A stretch of 64,000 nt of DNA from Streptomyces sp. NBC_01267 (GTDB lineage Bacteria > Actinomycetota > Actinomycetes > Streptomycetales > Streptomycetaceae), in assembly GCF_036241575.1 (NCBI RefSeq), contig NZ_CP108455.1, forward strand, positions 6,989,001-7,053,000, read 5' to 3'. The position numbers and the translations under genes were made by a program. Shown piece by piece: positions 16,754-25,431 of the stretch; the first letter of the stretch is position 1; each line of letters starts with the position of its first letter. The notes beneath the pieces are model-generated. The model had not been told where the DNA came from. It saw nothing but the letters and a program-made list of their open reading frames with translations, and did not search any database.

Positions 16754-17943
16754 ACGACGAACCGGTCGACTGGGTGAACTTCGCCGCGTACCACTGGGGG
16801 AAGGGGCCCGTGGTCCTGCCCGGGGGCCGGTCGGTGGACCCGCAGCGGGTGCACGAGGTGATCACCGCCGCGAGCGCGCCCTTCCACGCGGGCACCCGGG
16901 TACGCGCCATGCCCGACGTCCGGTTCCTCACCACCCGGGGGCGGCTTCCCGCTCCGGGCTCCCTGCTGCCGACCCCCGCGGACGGTGACACGGAAAGCTA
17001 TCTGGCCAGACTCCGCACCGAACTACCTGCTGAGGGAGCGTTGTTGACGGTTCGGCATCCCCTGCTCATCGACTTCGGACTCTGGTCGCGGGTGCGGGAA
17101 CTGCTCGCGGGCCTCTGGCAGCAGGTCGGCTGGCCCGTCGTGCCGGTCGCCGCCGAGCTGACGGTGGGGGAGCGGTACGTCCGCACCTCGGGCGCCCCGG
17201 GCCCGGCCGGCGCGGCGCATCTCACCTGGGTGCTGACCGGCGCCATGACCGTCCGCGTGTGGCAGGACCCGGACCGGGAATGGAGCGAATTCGCCGTCCG
17301 TGCAGGGGAGTTGATGTACCTGCCCGACGGGTACCGGTTCGCCGACCAGTACGGCGACGGTGTGACGACCCTGCGGATCACCGTCCCGGTGCGGCAGACC
17401 GCCGCCCTGGCGACCGTGCAGGACCTGCTCGCCGAACGGGCCCAGCGGCAGCCGGAGTTCGCCGCCGGACCGGCCTTCCTGCCCTTCCCCGCTCCGACGG
17501 CTCCCGACGGCTCGTTCCGGTCGGCGGAGCCGCTCCCGGCGACTGCCCGACTCGTCGGACAGCTGGCCCACGGACCGGAGTTGGAGCGGACCCTGCGCAA
17601 CCGGTGGGCGGCCCGCAGATCCGCGGCCGGTCTTGAGCCCGTACCGCCGCCCCGCGCCGCCAGGGACCTCGGACCCGGTCAGCGGTTCCGGGTGACGGCG
17701 GAGATCTTCCGGATGGCCGACGGACCCGGATCCGCGGTCTGGGCGATCAACGGCCACCTCCTCCCGGTCGCCGGGGCGGCGGGAGAACGGATCCCGGCCG
17801 CTCTGCCGCCCGGCCGGGAGACCACGGTGGACGAGCTGGCCCGCGTCCTGGAGGTGCCCCCTGACAGCGAAGGACTGCGCGCACTGACGCGTGCGCTGTA
17901 CCGGACCCGGGCGATCGAACCGCTGGAAGGCGCAGCCCCATGA
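16750..17943 (+). CDS. JmjC/cupin-like protein lacking the canonical iron site
   Basis: The 397-residue protein has overall layout similar to the next gene product: an N-terminal WVNFAAYHWGKGPVVLPGG (compare WEKFAAEYWDRRPVLIKS downstream), a central double-stranded beta-helix core (AHLTWVLTGAMTVRVW ... GELMYLPDGYRFADQYGD), and a C-terminal helical part. In the core the HxD pair expected before the LTWVLTGAM strand is absent, and the distal His position reads YRFADQ. It therefore looks like a catalytically inactive or differently liganded JmjC paralogue. It is translationally coupled on both sides (ATGA overlaps), suggesting a heteromeric partner of the active-looking oxygenase. Its function is inferred only. 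Confidence 0.75.
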   Translation: MNDEPVDWVNFAAYHWGKGPVVLPGGRSVDPQRVHEVITAASAPFHAGTRVRAMPDVRFLTTRGRLPAPGSLLPTPADGDTESYLARLRTELPAEGALLTVRHPLLIDFGLWSRVRELLAGLWQQVGWPVVPVAAELTVGERYVRTSGAPGPAGAAHLTWVLTGAMTVRVWQDPDREWSEFAVRAGELMYLPDGYRFADQYGDGVTTLRITVPVRQTAALATVQDLLAERAQRQPEFAAGPAFLPFPAPTAPDGSFRSAEPLPATARLVGQLAHGPELERTLRNRWAARRSAAGLEPVPPPRAARDLGPGQRFRVTAEIFRMADGPGSAVWAINGHLLPVAGAAGERIPAALPPGRETTVDELARVLEVPPDSEGLRALTRALYRTRAIEPLEGAAP

Positions 17944-19196
17944 CCGAGATCGCTGTACTGGAGACCCTGGACTGGGAGAAGTTCGCGGCGGAGTACTGGG
18001 ACCGGCGGCCGGTGCTCATCAAGTCCGTCGGCGCGCCGCCCTTCGTGGAGCCCGAGGTCTTCCGGGCCGCCGTGGCGGGGAGCCTGCCCCCGGGGCCGTA
18101 CGGCATGCCGCCCACCGCGCAGTTCACGGTCGGCCGCCATCAACTGACCGAGCCCGGACGCCACTTCCCGCAGCTGGACGACGTCACCTTCGACGGCTAC
18201 CACAAGCGCGTGGCGGGCCTGCTGGACGGCGAGCGCTACGCCCTCGTGATGCAGGGGTTCCACACCTTCCACCACCCCCAGTGGGCCCGCGAACGCGCCT
18301 TCTACGCAGGGCTGTGGAACGAGGTGGGACAGCCCTTGCAGAGTGCGATCACGGCGCTGTTCCACGGGACGTACGAGCACAGCCCGGTGGGCGTGCACCG
18401 CGACCGCTACGCCACCTTCATGTTCGCGTTGCGCGGCCACAAGCGCATGCGCTTCTGGCCCGAGCGCCCGTGGACCGAGGAGGTGACGACGGTCCTGGAC
18501 TACCGGCCTTACCTGGCGGGCTCCTTCACCGCCGAGGCCGACCCCGGCGACCTGCTGTACTGGCCGTCCCGCTACTACCACGTGGGGGAGAGCGGCGACG
18601 ACCCGGACACCGCGACGACCAGCGTCAACGTCGGCATCCCGCGCGAGGTCAGACAGGCGGACTTCGAGATCCACGACCTGCTGTACGACCTGACGCCGGA
18701 CACCCTGCTGACACTCGCCCACGACCCCGGGCAGCTGCCGGCCCCCACCGGCCGCGCCCCGCTGACCGTGCCGCCCGAGGAGGCGGGGACGGAACTGCCC
18801 ACGGCGCTCCCGGCCGCACTGGAGCAGGCGCTGGCCCACTTCAGGACGGCGGCCGACGACACCGGCGCCGCGTGGCAGGTGGCCCGCAGATCGCTCGCCC
18901 ACGGGACGGCGGGCGGCTTCCGCCCGGTGCCCCCGCCCGCCGGTCCCCGACCACCGGACGGTCCCGGCGACGGCGCGGTCCGGGCGGCCGAGCCGGTGCT
19001 GTGGGCCGAGGCGGGCGGCCGTAGGTTCTTCGCCGCGGCAGGACATGTGGCCGAGACCCCGCTGCCCGCCGCCGACCTGTCCGCCCTGCTCGGTGTCCTC
19101 AACGCGGGCGGCACACTCACCCCGCGGGAACTGCCCGCCGGGGCGCGGTCCGTGCTGGCCGCGCTGGAGTCCTTCCGGGCGCTGAAGCACGGCTGA
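17940..19196 (+). CDS. JmjC domain-containing oxygenase (putative RiPP hydroxylase)
   Basis: The 418-residue protein is a cupin_8/JmjC Fe(II)/2-oxoglutarate-dependent oxygenase. The iron ligands are visible as H153-x-D155 (PVGVHRDRYATFMFALRG) and H214 (YWPSRYYHVGES), with KRMRFWPERPW between them. JmjC enzymes of this type hydroxylate protein or peptide side chains; ribosomal oxygenases and some RiPP hydroxylases are examples. Its coupling to the JmjC-like paralogue and the DUF4135 enzyme points to hydroxylation of the 47-residue peptide or of a partner. The C-terminal 150 residues are Pro/Ala-rich with a possible winged-helix-like end (LSALLGVLNAGGTLTPREL). Confidence 0.85.
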   Translation: MTEIAVLETLDWEKFAAEYWDRRPVLIKSVGAPPFVEPEVFRAAVAGSLPPGPYGMPPTAQFTVGRHQLTEPGRHFPQLDDVTFDGYHKRVAGLLDGERYALVMQGFHTFHHPQWARERAFYAGLWNEVGQPLQSAITALFHGTYEHSPVGVHRDRYATFMFALRGHKRMRFWPERPWTEEVTTVLDYRPYLAGSFTAEADPGDLLYWPSRYYHVGESGDDPDTATTSVNVGIPREVRQADFEIHDLLYDLTPDTLLTLAHDPGQLPAPTGRAPLTVPPEEAGTELPTALPAALEQALAHFRTAADDTGAAWQVARRSLAHGTAGGFRPVPPPAGPRPPDGPGDGAVRAAEPVLWAEAGGRRFFAAAGHVAETPLPAADLSALLGVLNAGGTLTPRELPAGARSVLAALESFRALKHG

Positions 19197-19205
19197 GGGG
19201 CTGTC

Positions 19206-19230
19206 GCGGTGGACCTCCGAAGGCCGCCGC
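19206..19230. terminator. Hairpin after the JmjC oxygenase gene
   Basis: An imperfect stem, GCGG.GG.CCT pairing with AGG.CCGCCGC, surrounds the loop CCGA between the convergent JmjC and DUF6065-like genes. It would mark the end of the four-gene RiPP transcript. Confidence 0.5.
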
Positions 19231-19263
19231 GCCCCCGACGTGCTCCCCCCCGCCGTGCTCCGG

Positions 19264-20007
19264 TCACTCCTGCCCGTCGTCCCCGGCTCTGCGCCGGCGG
19301 GCGACCTCGGCACGGTAGCCGCCGGGCGCGCCTTCCCTGCGTACGGACATCGCGTCCGTGAGGAACTCGGCGACCGCGGAGGCGGGTTCACCCGGACCGT
19401 ACGGATGGAACGCCGTCTCCCGCCGCAACCCGGACCGCAGCGCCTCGGCCCGGACCGGCTGGACCGCGAGCAGCGGCAGGTGCCGGGACAGCCGCACCTC
19501 CTCGTCCGTCCGGCGGAAACGCAGATTGGCGATCAGCGGGCCGTGCCACCAGTCCGACTCGACGACCCCCTCCAGGACTTCGTGGACCAGGCTGCCGGGC
19601 CGGTTCGGGATGCCCCGGACCAGCAGGTGCCAGCCCGGCGCCGTACGGGCCAGCAGACCCGTCCAGATCTGCAGTACGCCCGGCTCCGGGAGGGCGCTGA
19701 GCACCGGCAGATGCTCCGTGATGTCCTGCGGCGGGCTCACCCCGCGCAACCGGCAGACATCGGCGACGGAGAGATGCTGGAGCGGCAGCCACTCGCTGCC
19801 GCCGGACGGGCGGTAGGTGAACGAAGCTCCGTCCCACTTCAGCGAGCAGTCCAGTGGCGGACGGGTGTACCAGCCGTGTCCGGCCGCCGCGCGGAACGGC
19901 TCGCAGTGCGTCACGGCGCGGAAGGGCGGCGATCCTTCGAGGGCCGGGTCGGCGGGGGTCGGCTCGATCGCCCCGGAGAAGCATCCGTGGAAGGAGAAAG
20001 TGGTCAT
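19264..20007 (-). CDS. DUF6065-like protein
   Basis: The 247-residue protein resembles DUF6065. An early HGW motif in a small beta-rich segment (EPFRAAAGHGWYTRPPLDC) is followed by LQIWTGLLARTAPGWHLLVRG, IPNRPGSLVHEVLEGVVESDWW and LLAVQPVRAEAL, matching the PGW.L.VRGP.N and GVVE.DW signatures I associate with that family. Its function is unknown. It is encoded convergently to the JmjC genes and divergently from the STAND ATPase, with GGAG 8 nt before its ATG. Its place inside the locus suggests an accessory role in the peptide pathway, but this is only positional. Confidence 0.65.
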   Translation of the reverse strand: MTTFSFHGCFSGAIEPTPADPALEGSPPFRAVTHCEPFRAAAGHGWYTRPPLDCSLKWDGASFTYRPSGGSEWLPLQHLSVADVCRLRGVSPPQDITEHLPVLSALPEPGVLQIWTGLLARTAPGWHLLVRGIPNRPGSLVHEVLEGVVESDWWHGPLIANLRFRRTDEEVRLSRHLPLLAVQPVRAEALRSGLRRETAFHPYGPGEPASAVAEFLTDAMSVRREGAPGGYRAEVARRRRAGDDGQE

Positions 20008-20167
20008 GTTGGCAGCTCCTTCAGGGCAGAGGAGATTCGAAGATTACTGCCAACGCCTTCCGGGCAAGCGAACTTCTGCCCGAACGTGAACTGGTCCTCG
20101 GGACCGCCCCGCAGCGCCGACCTGCCGGGATAGTCTCGGAATCCGCATGCCTGGCAGGGGAGGAACG

Positions 20168-22807
20168 ATGGGGTCCCGGAAGGAACGGCCGCTCGCCGTA
20201 ACGCTGCTGGAGCGCGAGGAAGAGATCGCCGCCGGGGCGCACGCCGTGGAGGCGCTGTGCACCGGGGAGTCCGCCGGAGGCCTCCTCATCTGCAGGGGCG
20301 AGGCAGGTCTCGGCAAGACCGCGCTGCTCGCCGCGCTGAGCGGTCTCGCGGCCGGGCGCTGCACGGTGTGGTCCGCCCGCGGCGGTGAGACGCTCACCTC
20401 GGTCCCCTTCCACGTCGTACGCCAACTCCTCATGCCCGCACTGACGATGCCCGGCACCGGCGACCCGCGCGAGCTGCTCGGTGACCGGTACGACATCGTG
20501 GGACCCGCGCTCGGTATCACCCCGCCCAGTGCCCAGCAGGCCGACCCGCAGGGCGTCCGGGACGGTCTGGACGCGGTGGTCGTGCGGCTCGCGGAGATCT
20601 GCGGTCCGCTCGTGCTGGTGGTCGACGACGCGCAGTGGTGCGATCTGGAGACGCTCGCCTGGCTGGCCTCCTTCGCCCGCCGGCCGGGCGGACTGCCGGT
20701 GCTCGTGCTGCTCGCCTACCGGACGGGGGACGCGGTCGGCGACACCGCCGAATACCTCGGACTGCTCGATGACGCCGCACAGCAACACGTGTCGCTGCGC
20801 GCCCTCACCCCCGATGCCACCGCGCAGCTCTCCCGCAGAGCACTCGGTGAGCACGCGGACGACCCGTTCTGCCGCGAGGTGTGGGCGGTCACCGGCGGAA
20901 ACGCGTACGAGACCGTGGAACTGCTGGCCAGAGTCCAGGACGACGCGCTGGAACCGGTCGAGGACTCGGCCGGATCGCTGCGCGCGCTCGGCGCCTCGGC
21001 GCGCGGGTCGGGACTGATCGCCCGGCTGGAGGAGCTGGGCGCGGCGACCACCCGGCTCGCCTGGGCCGCGGCGATCCTGGGCACGGACATCTCGCTGAGC
21101 CTGGCCGGATCGCTGGCGGGCATGGGACAGGCGCAGGCCGCCGAGTGCGCCGAACGGCTGCGGTCGGCCCGCATCCTGACCGGTACCGACCCGATGGAGT
21201 TCGCCCATCCGCTGATCGCGAGCGCCGTCTACCGCGCGGTTCCGCCCGCCACCCGTACCGCGTTCCACGGCCAGGCGGCCTGGGCGGTCACCATGGACGG
21301 GCGGGGCGCGGCAGCCGCGGCCCCGCATCTGCTCCAGGTCCATCCCGACGACGACCCGGAGCTGGTCGCGCAGTTGCGCGAGGCCGCCGCCGAACACCTC
21401 GCGGTGGGGGCGCCGGACGCGGCCAGGCGCTGTCTGGAACGGGCCCTGGAGGAACCGCCGTTGCCCACGGTGCGGGCCAGCGTCCTGTACGAGCTGGGCT
21501 GCGCCACGCTGCTGACCTCACCGGCCACCACGGCCGCGCATCTGCGGGCCGCACTCGCCCTCCCCGGTCTCGACAGCGAACTTCGGGTGGACGCCGTCTT
21601 CCGGCTCTCCCAGGCGCTGACCCACAACAACCAGACCAGGCAAGCGGCGCAGGTGGTGGCCGCCGAGGCCGAGCGGACCGAGCCGGGACCCGCCCGGCGG
21701 CGGCTGCAGACCGCGCACTTCCTCTGGGAAGGCGTGCAGGCCGTCGAGGACGACGGTCCGGCGCGCTCCCGCCGTCTCGCGGCGATGGCCGACAGCCTCA
21801 CCGGCCAGGACAACTCCGAACGGATCCTGCTCATACTGCGGGCCTTCGACGGCACCGCCCGCGGGGAGAGCGCCGAGGAGATCGTCGAGTTCTGCGACCG
21901 CGCCCTGGTCAACGGGCGCCTCGCGCCGGGCATCGGCTGGACGGGTACGTCGTGGGGGTTCGAACCCGCGGCACTGCTGGGCCTCTCGTACGCCTACGCG
22001 GACCGGCTCGACCGGGCCGAGAGTCTCTTCTCCGAGGCGTTGCGCTCGTTCGAGGTGTCCGGCTGGAGCGGTGGTCATCTGTCCTTCGCCAACGCACTCG
22101 TCGGCTATCTCCAGCGCAGGCGCGGCCGGCTGGCGGAGGCCGAGAGCTATCTGCGCGAGAGCCTGCGCCTCGCGGACCGGGTGGGCAACGGCCTGCCGAT
22201 GAACTGGGACGCCGCGTGCATGCTCATCGACACGCTGCTGGCCCGCGGCCATGTCACGGCGGCGCAGGAAGCCGCGGATCGCTACGGATTCGCGCCTCCC
22301 TACCCGTCCACGATCGTCATCCCGGACGCGCCCTCGGTACGCGGCAGGCTCCTGCTCGCCCGCGGCCGGACGAAGGAGGCCATCGCCGAACTCGAAGGCG
22401 CGGGCGCGGCGTTGAAGAGCCGGGGCAGGCACAACAGCATCATGGCGCCGTGGGCCGGAGACCTGGTGCGGGCGCTCGCCACCGAGGACCCGGCCCGCGC
22501 GGCGGAGCTGGTGACGTACGTCCGGGACCGGGCCGAGCGCTTCGGCACGGACACCGCGATCGGTGAATCCCTGCGCATCGCGGCGATGCTGGAGACCGGC
22601 GGGCGGGCGATGGACCTGCTCGGCGGAGCGGTCGCCTATCTCGAAGCCTCGCCCTGTGCGTACGAACATGCGCTGGCCCGCGTCGAATTCGGCATCGTGG
22701 CCCGGTCCGAGGCCGATCTCAGCCGGGGTCTCGCCCTCGCCGAGTCCTGCGGCGCCGACGGCCTCGCGGCCCGCGCCAGGCAGGCCATCTACCACGGCGG
22801 ACGCTGA
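20168..22807 (+). CDS. Large STAND/AAA ATPase (LAL-type regulator core without LuxR HTH)
   Basis: From the ATG at 20168 (GGGGAGGA upstream) the protein has 879 residues. It has an AAA_16-like NTPase domain with Walker A GEAGLGKT (residues 44-51) and Walker B LVLVVDDAQWCD. Long alpha-helical TPR-like repeats follow (for example LLGLSYAYADRLDRAESLFSEALRSFEVSG, here split by Gly/Ser). This is the architecture of Streptomyces LAL regulators (MalT/LuxR large ATP-binding), but it ends in ADGLAARARQAIYHGGR with no C-terminal LuxR helix-turn-helix. No HTH is encoded in the next 270 bp in any frame I could see. It may be a signalling STAND protein acting through a partner, or a naturally truncated regulator. 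It is divergent from the DUF6065 gene. Confidence 0.8.
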   Translation: MGSRKERPLAVTLLEREEEIAAGAHAVEALCTGESAGGLLICRGEAGLGKTALLAALSGLAAGRCTVWSARGGETLTSVPFHVVRQLLMPALTMPGTGDPRELLGDRYDIVGPALGITPPSAQQADPQGVRDGLDAVVVRLAEICGPLVLVVDDAQWCDLETLAWLASFARRPGGLPVLVLLAYRTGDAVGDTAEYLGLLDDAAQQHVSLRALTPDATAQLSRRALGEHADDPFCREVWAVTGGNAYETVELLARVQDDALEPVEDSAGSLRALGASARGSGLIARLEELGAATTRLAWAAAILGTDISLSLAGSLAGMGQAQAAECAERLRSARILTGTDPMEFAHPLIASAVYRAVPPATRTAFHGQAAWAVTMDGRGAAAAAPHLLQVHPDDDPELVAQLREAAAEHLAVGAPDAARRCLERALEEPPLPTVRASVLYELGCATLLTSPATTAAHLRAALALPGLDSELRVDAVFRLSQALTHNNQTRQAAQVVAAEAERTEPGPARRRLQTAHFLWEGVQAVEDDGPARSRRLAAMADSLTGQDNSERILLILRAFDGTARGESAEEIVEFCDRALVNGRLAPGIGWTGTSWGFEPAALLGLSYAYADRLDRAESLFSEALRSFEVSGWSGGHLSFANALVGYLQRRRGRLAEAESYLRESLRLADRVGNGLPMNWDAACMLIDTLLARGHVTAAQEAADRYGFAPPYPSTIVIPDAPSVRGRLLLARGRTKEAIAELEGAGAALKSRGRHNSIMAPWAGDLVRALATEDPARAAELVTYVRDRAERFGTDTAIGESLRIAAMLETGGRAMDLLGGAVAYLEASPCAYEHALARVEFGIVARSEADLSRGLALAESCGADGLAARARQAIYHGGR

Positions 22808-22846
22808 GGTCCGCGTCAGGCGCTGAGGTCAACACCGCCCCATTCG

Positions 22847-22863
22847 TGTGTAGTTGGTACACA
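22847..22863. promoter_or_regulatory. Inverted repeat in the conservon upstream region
   Basis: A perfect inverted repeat TGTGTA-GTTGG-TACACA lies at 22847-22863, about 220 bp before the conservon. A regulator site is possible; no binding protein can be assigned. Confidence 0.4.
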
Positions 22864-23009
22864 AGTTCGGTCACTCCCCGTGTGCGGGTCGAAGCTGACC
22901 GTGCAAAACCGGCGAGTCTATTCCTCCGGAGGGTGCGCCGCACGAGGTTGGGAGAATATGCCGCCGCGGTGATCTGATCGGGCTACGCTCGCTCATTGTG
23001 AGTTGAGAT

Positions 23010-23041
23010 GACATGTATTCATGCACTTGTTCCCACATGTC
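23010..23041. promoter_or_regulatory. ACATGT-containing inverted repeat before cvnA
   Basis: Arms GACATGT (23010-23016) and ACATGTC (23035-23041) are separated by 18 nt. The repeat ends 43 nt before the cvnA start codon, where it could act as an operator or a leader-RNA hairpin. The surrounding DNA is AT-richer than the rest of the window, consistent with a promoter. Confidence 0.4.
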
Positions 23042-23084
23042 TTGATAGTTCGACTCTCCCACCGTCAACTGCCAGAGGGATCAC

Positions 23085-24656
23085 ATGGTTCGCGTTGAGG
23101 CGCCTCCAACCGATCGGACAGCGCCACTGGTTCGTGCGCTGCTGCTCTCCGTCGTAGCGACGTCGGCAGCCACGGCCGTCGGCGCGGTCGTGGTGGACCA
23201 GGCCGCCCGGATACCCCTTGTCTGGGCCGGCGTGCTCGCCACCGTCGTCATCGCCGTACTCGTCGTCGCGCTCGTCCGCCGCGCCTCGGCGACGCGGGCT
23301 CTCCACCACGTGTACGGGGAGCGGCTGGCCTTCCTGGAGCGCCGCCTCGCCGCGCACGACGCGGAGACCGTACGGCTCGCCAAGGAACTGATGCCCGCAG
23401 CGATCCACCGGCTCAAGCACGGTGAGTCGCCGCTGGAGGTCATGCGGATCCTGGTGGACAACAACGAGATGTACCGCGACCTGCCGTCCGCGCAGCGCGA
23501 GATCCTCGCCTCCCTGCTGAAGATCGTCGACGACGAGGAATCGCAGCGTGAGGGTGCCCAGTTCGCGTTCGTCGGCATCGCCCGCCGGGTGCAGGCCATC
23601 GTCCACCAACAGGCCTCGGAGCTGCGCGAGATGGAGGAGGACCACGGCCGTCAGCCGGAGGTCTTCGACGACCTGCTCCGCATCGACCACGGCAACGCGC
23701 TGATCGGCCGCCTCGCCGACAGCATCTCCGTGCTCGGCGGCGCCCGTCCGGGACGCCAGTGGCCCAAGCCCGTACCGCTGTTCAGTGTGTTGCGCGGCGC
23801 GATGTCGCGCATCCTGGAGTACCCGCGGGTCGATCTGCACTCCATCGCCAAGGTCGCGATCGTGGGCCCGGCCGTCGAGCCGCTCATCCACGCCGTCGCC
23901 GAACTGCTCGACAACGCGACCCGTTACTCGCCCCCGCAGACCCGTGTCCATGTCACCGCGGTCGAGGTGCAGACCGGTATCGCCATCGAGATCGAGGACG
24001 GCGGGGTCAGCCTCAGCGAGGAGGCGCGCAAGCGGGCCGAGGGCATGCTCGCCAAGGCCCAGGCGGGTGTCGACCTCAACGACCTGGGGGAGTCGCCCCG
24101 GCTCGGAATGGCCGTGGTCGGCCGGCTCAGCCAGATGTACAACCTCAAGGTCGCGCTGCGGCAGTCCGCGTACGGCGGTGTCCGGGCCGTACTGATCGTG
24201 CCCCGCGAGATGATCACCACGGGCCCCGCGCCCGGTATCGCACACGGTATCGGCGCTGCCGGACTGCCCCGAACCGGAGCGGACACGGACATCGGCGCCT
24301 TCGCCGACCGGGTCCCTTCGAGGGCGCCGCGCAAGGCCACCGTGCCGAAGCGGCGTCCCGCACCGGCGGCGCTGTCGATGGAGGACGACGTACCGGTGGT
24401 GACCGAGTGGACCCCGAACGGCCTGCCGCAGCGCCGCAGCCGCCTCCGCACCTCGTACGGCTCCGAGCCGGTCGCGCCGCTGGTGCCCGCTCCGTCGCCT
24501 GAACCCGACCCGTACGTGGCGCAGGAACCGGAGAAGGAGGAACCGCAGCCGGGGATCTGGCTCGAAGCCTTCACCAAGGCGGCCAACGGAGTGCCGCAAG
24601 AGCCTTCGGCGGTCGGAGAGTCCGGCGACGCGTGGGACAAGGGGGACCTGACGTGA
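23085..24656 (+). CDS. cvnA: Conservon sensor-kinase-like protein CvnA (Cvn9/RarA type)
   Basis: The 523-residue protein has two N-terminal membrane helices (about residues 17-37 and 46-66). A cytoplasmic helical region includes ELMPAAIHRLKHGESPLEVM, and a GHKL ATPase domain has EPLIHAVAELLDNATRYSPP (N box), IEIEDGGVSLS (G1) and SPRLGMAVVGRLSQMYN. The disordered tail is Pro-rich. This is the CvnA architecture of the Streptomyces conservons, a membrane-associated complex likened to eukaryotic G-protein-coupled systems. The P450 that follows the GTPase makes it most like conservon 9 (rarABCDE), which in S. coelicolor affects aerial mycelium formation and antibiotic production. GAGGG precedes the ATG. 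Confidence 0.92.
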   Translation: MVRVEAPPTDRTAPLVRALLLSVVATSAATAVGAVVVDQAARIPLVWAGVLATVVIAVLVVALVRRASATRALHHVYGERLAFLERRLAAHDAETVRLAKELMPAAIHRLKHGESPLEVMRILVDNNEMYRDLPSAQREILASLLKIVDDEESQREGAQFAFVGIARRVQAIVHQQASELREMEEDHGRQPEVFDDLLRIDHGNALIGRLADSISVLGGARPGRQWPKPVPLFSVLRGAMSRILEYPRVDLHSIAKVAIVGPAVEPLIHAVAELLDNATRYSPPQTRVHVTAVEVQTGIAIEIEDGGVSLSEEARKRAEGMLAKAQAGVDLNDLGESPRLGMAVVGRLSQMYNLKVALRQSAYGGVRAVLIVPREMITTGPAPGIAHGIGAAGLPRTGADTDIGAFADRVPSRAPRKATVPKRRPAPAALSMEDDVPVVTEWTPNGLPQRRSRLRTSYGSEPVAPLVPAPSPEPDPYVAQEPEKEEPQPGIWLEAFTKAANGVPQEPSAVGESGDAWDKGDLT

Positions 24657-25060
24657 TTCAGCAACTGGGCAGCATGGACTGGATGCTCAAGGAGCTCGCC
24701 GACGGCGTCCCCGGGATCCAGCAGATCGTGGTGCTTTCCGCGGACGGACTGCGCATCGCCCGGCACGGCGGTGACCCGGACGGCGCGGACCGGCTGGCGG
24801 CTGCCTGCGCCGGGCTGCAGAGCCTCGCCGCCGCCGTGGCCACCGAGATTCCCGAAAGCGACGGCCGGATGCGGCTCGTCGTCATCGAGATCACCGGCGG
24901 CTTCTTCTACCTGATGGCCGCGGGCACCGGCTCGTATCTCGCGGTACTCACCGACGAGCGCGTCGACGCGGGCCTGGTGGGTGCCCAGATGCGCGACATG
25001 GTGGTCCGGATCGGCGCCCACCTGGCCAGCCCGCCGCGGCACGACGGGAAGGCCGGATGA
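24653..25060 (+). CDS. cvnB: Conservon roadblock/LC7 protein CvnB
   Basis: The 135-residue roadblock/LC7 (MglB-like) protein has IQQLGSMDWMLKELADGVPGIQ, split by helices, then VVLSADGLRIARHGG and RMRLVVIEITGGFFYLMAAG. The GTG at 24653 overlaps the cvnA stop (GTGA). This start is preferred to an in-frame ATG 21 nt upstream because it begins directly at the domain. CvnB proteins are thought to act on the GTPase CvnD, as MglB does on MglA, and to bind CvnA at the membrane. Confidence 0.93.
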   Translation: MIQQLGSMDWMLKELADGVPGIQQIVVLSADGLRIARHGGDPDGADRLAAACAGLQSLAAAVATEIPESDGRMRLVVIEITGGFFYLMAAGTGSYLAVLTDERVDAGLVGAQMRDMVVRIGAHLASPPRHDGKAG

Positions 25061-25431
25061 CGTCCCCGCCCCGCAGAGAACGCCGGACGGCCGATACGGA
25101 TGCGGAGGACCCCGAACGGCTCTATGTGATCACCGGCGGGCCGGACGGCACCGAACGGGCGGAACTCGACCTGGTCACCATCGTGGTGTCCCGGGCCGAA
25201 CCCTCCCCGACCGTCCAGCCGGAGCAGGCCGCGATCGTACGGCTGTGCACGTCGCCGCTGTCCGTCGCGGAGATCTCCGCCTATCTGCGCCTGCCGTTCA
25301 GCGTGGTGACCGCGCTGCTGACCGATCTCCTCGCGGCCGAACTCGTCGAGTCGCGCGCGCCCATCGTCCGTGCCGCGCTGCCGGACAGGGCCCTTCTCGA
25401 AGCGGTGATGCATGGACTCCAGAAGCTCTGA
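25057..25431 (+). CDS. cvnC: Conservon DUF742 protein CvnC
   Basis: The 124-residue DUF742 protein has the family core RLYVITGGPDGTE, an AAIVRLCTSPLSVAEISAYLRL winged-helix-like region, and the C-terminal FSVVTALLTDLLAAELVESRAP with an ALPDRALLEAVMHGL tail. It overlaps cvnB by 4 nt and cvnD by 20 nt, so it is translationally coupled. In conservons CvnC is a component of the membrane signalling complex; a nucleic-acid-binding role has not been shown. Confidence 0.93.
   Translation: MTSPPRRERRTADTDAEDPERLYVITGGPDGTERAELDLVTIVVSRAEPSPTVQPEQAAIVRLCTSPLSVAEISAYLRLPFSVVTALLTDLLAAELVESRAPIVRAALPDRALLEAVMHGLQKL

Noticed and set aside
19986..20140. Second small precursor peptide upstream of the STAND ATPase
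   Set aside because: Neither strand gives a short ORF with a good ribosome site and a Cys/Ser-rich end in the 160-bp divergent gap.
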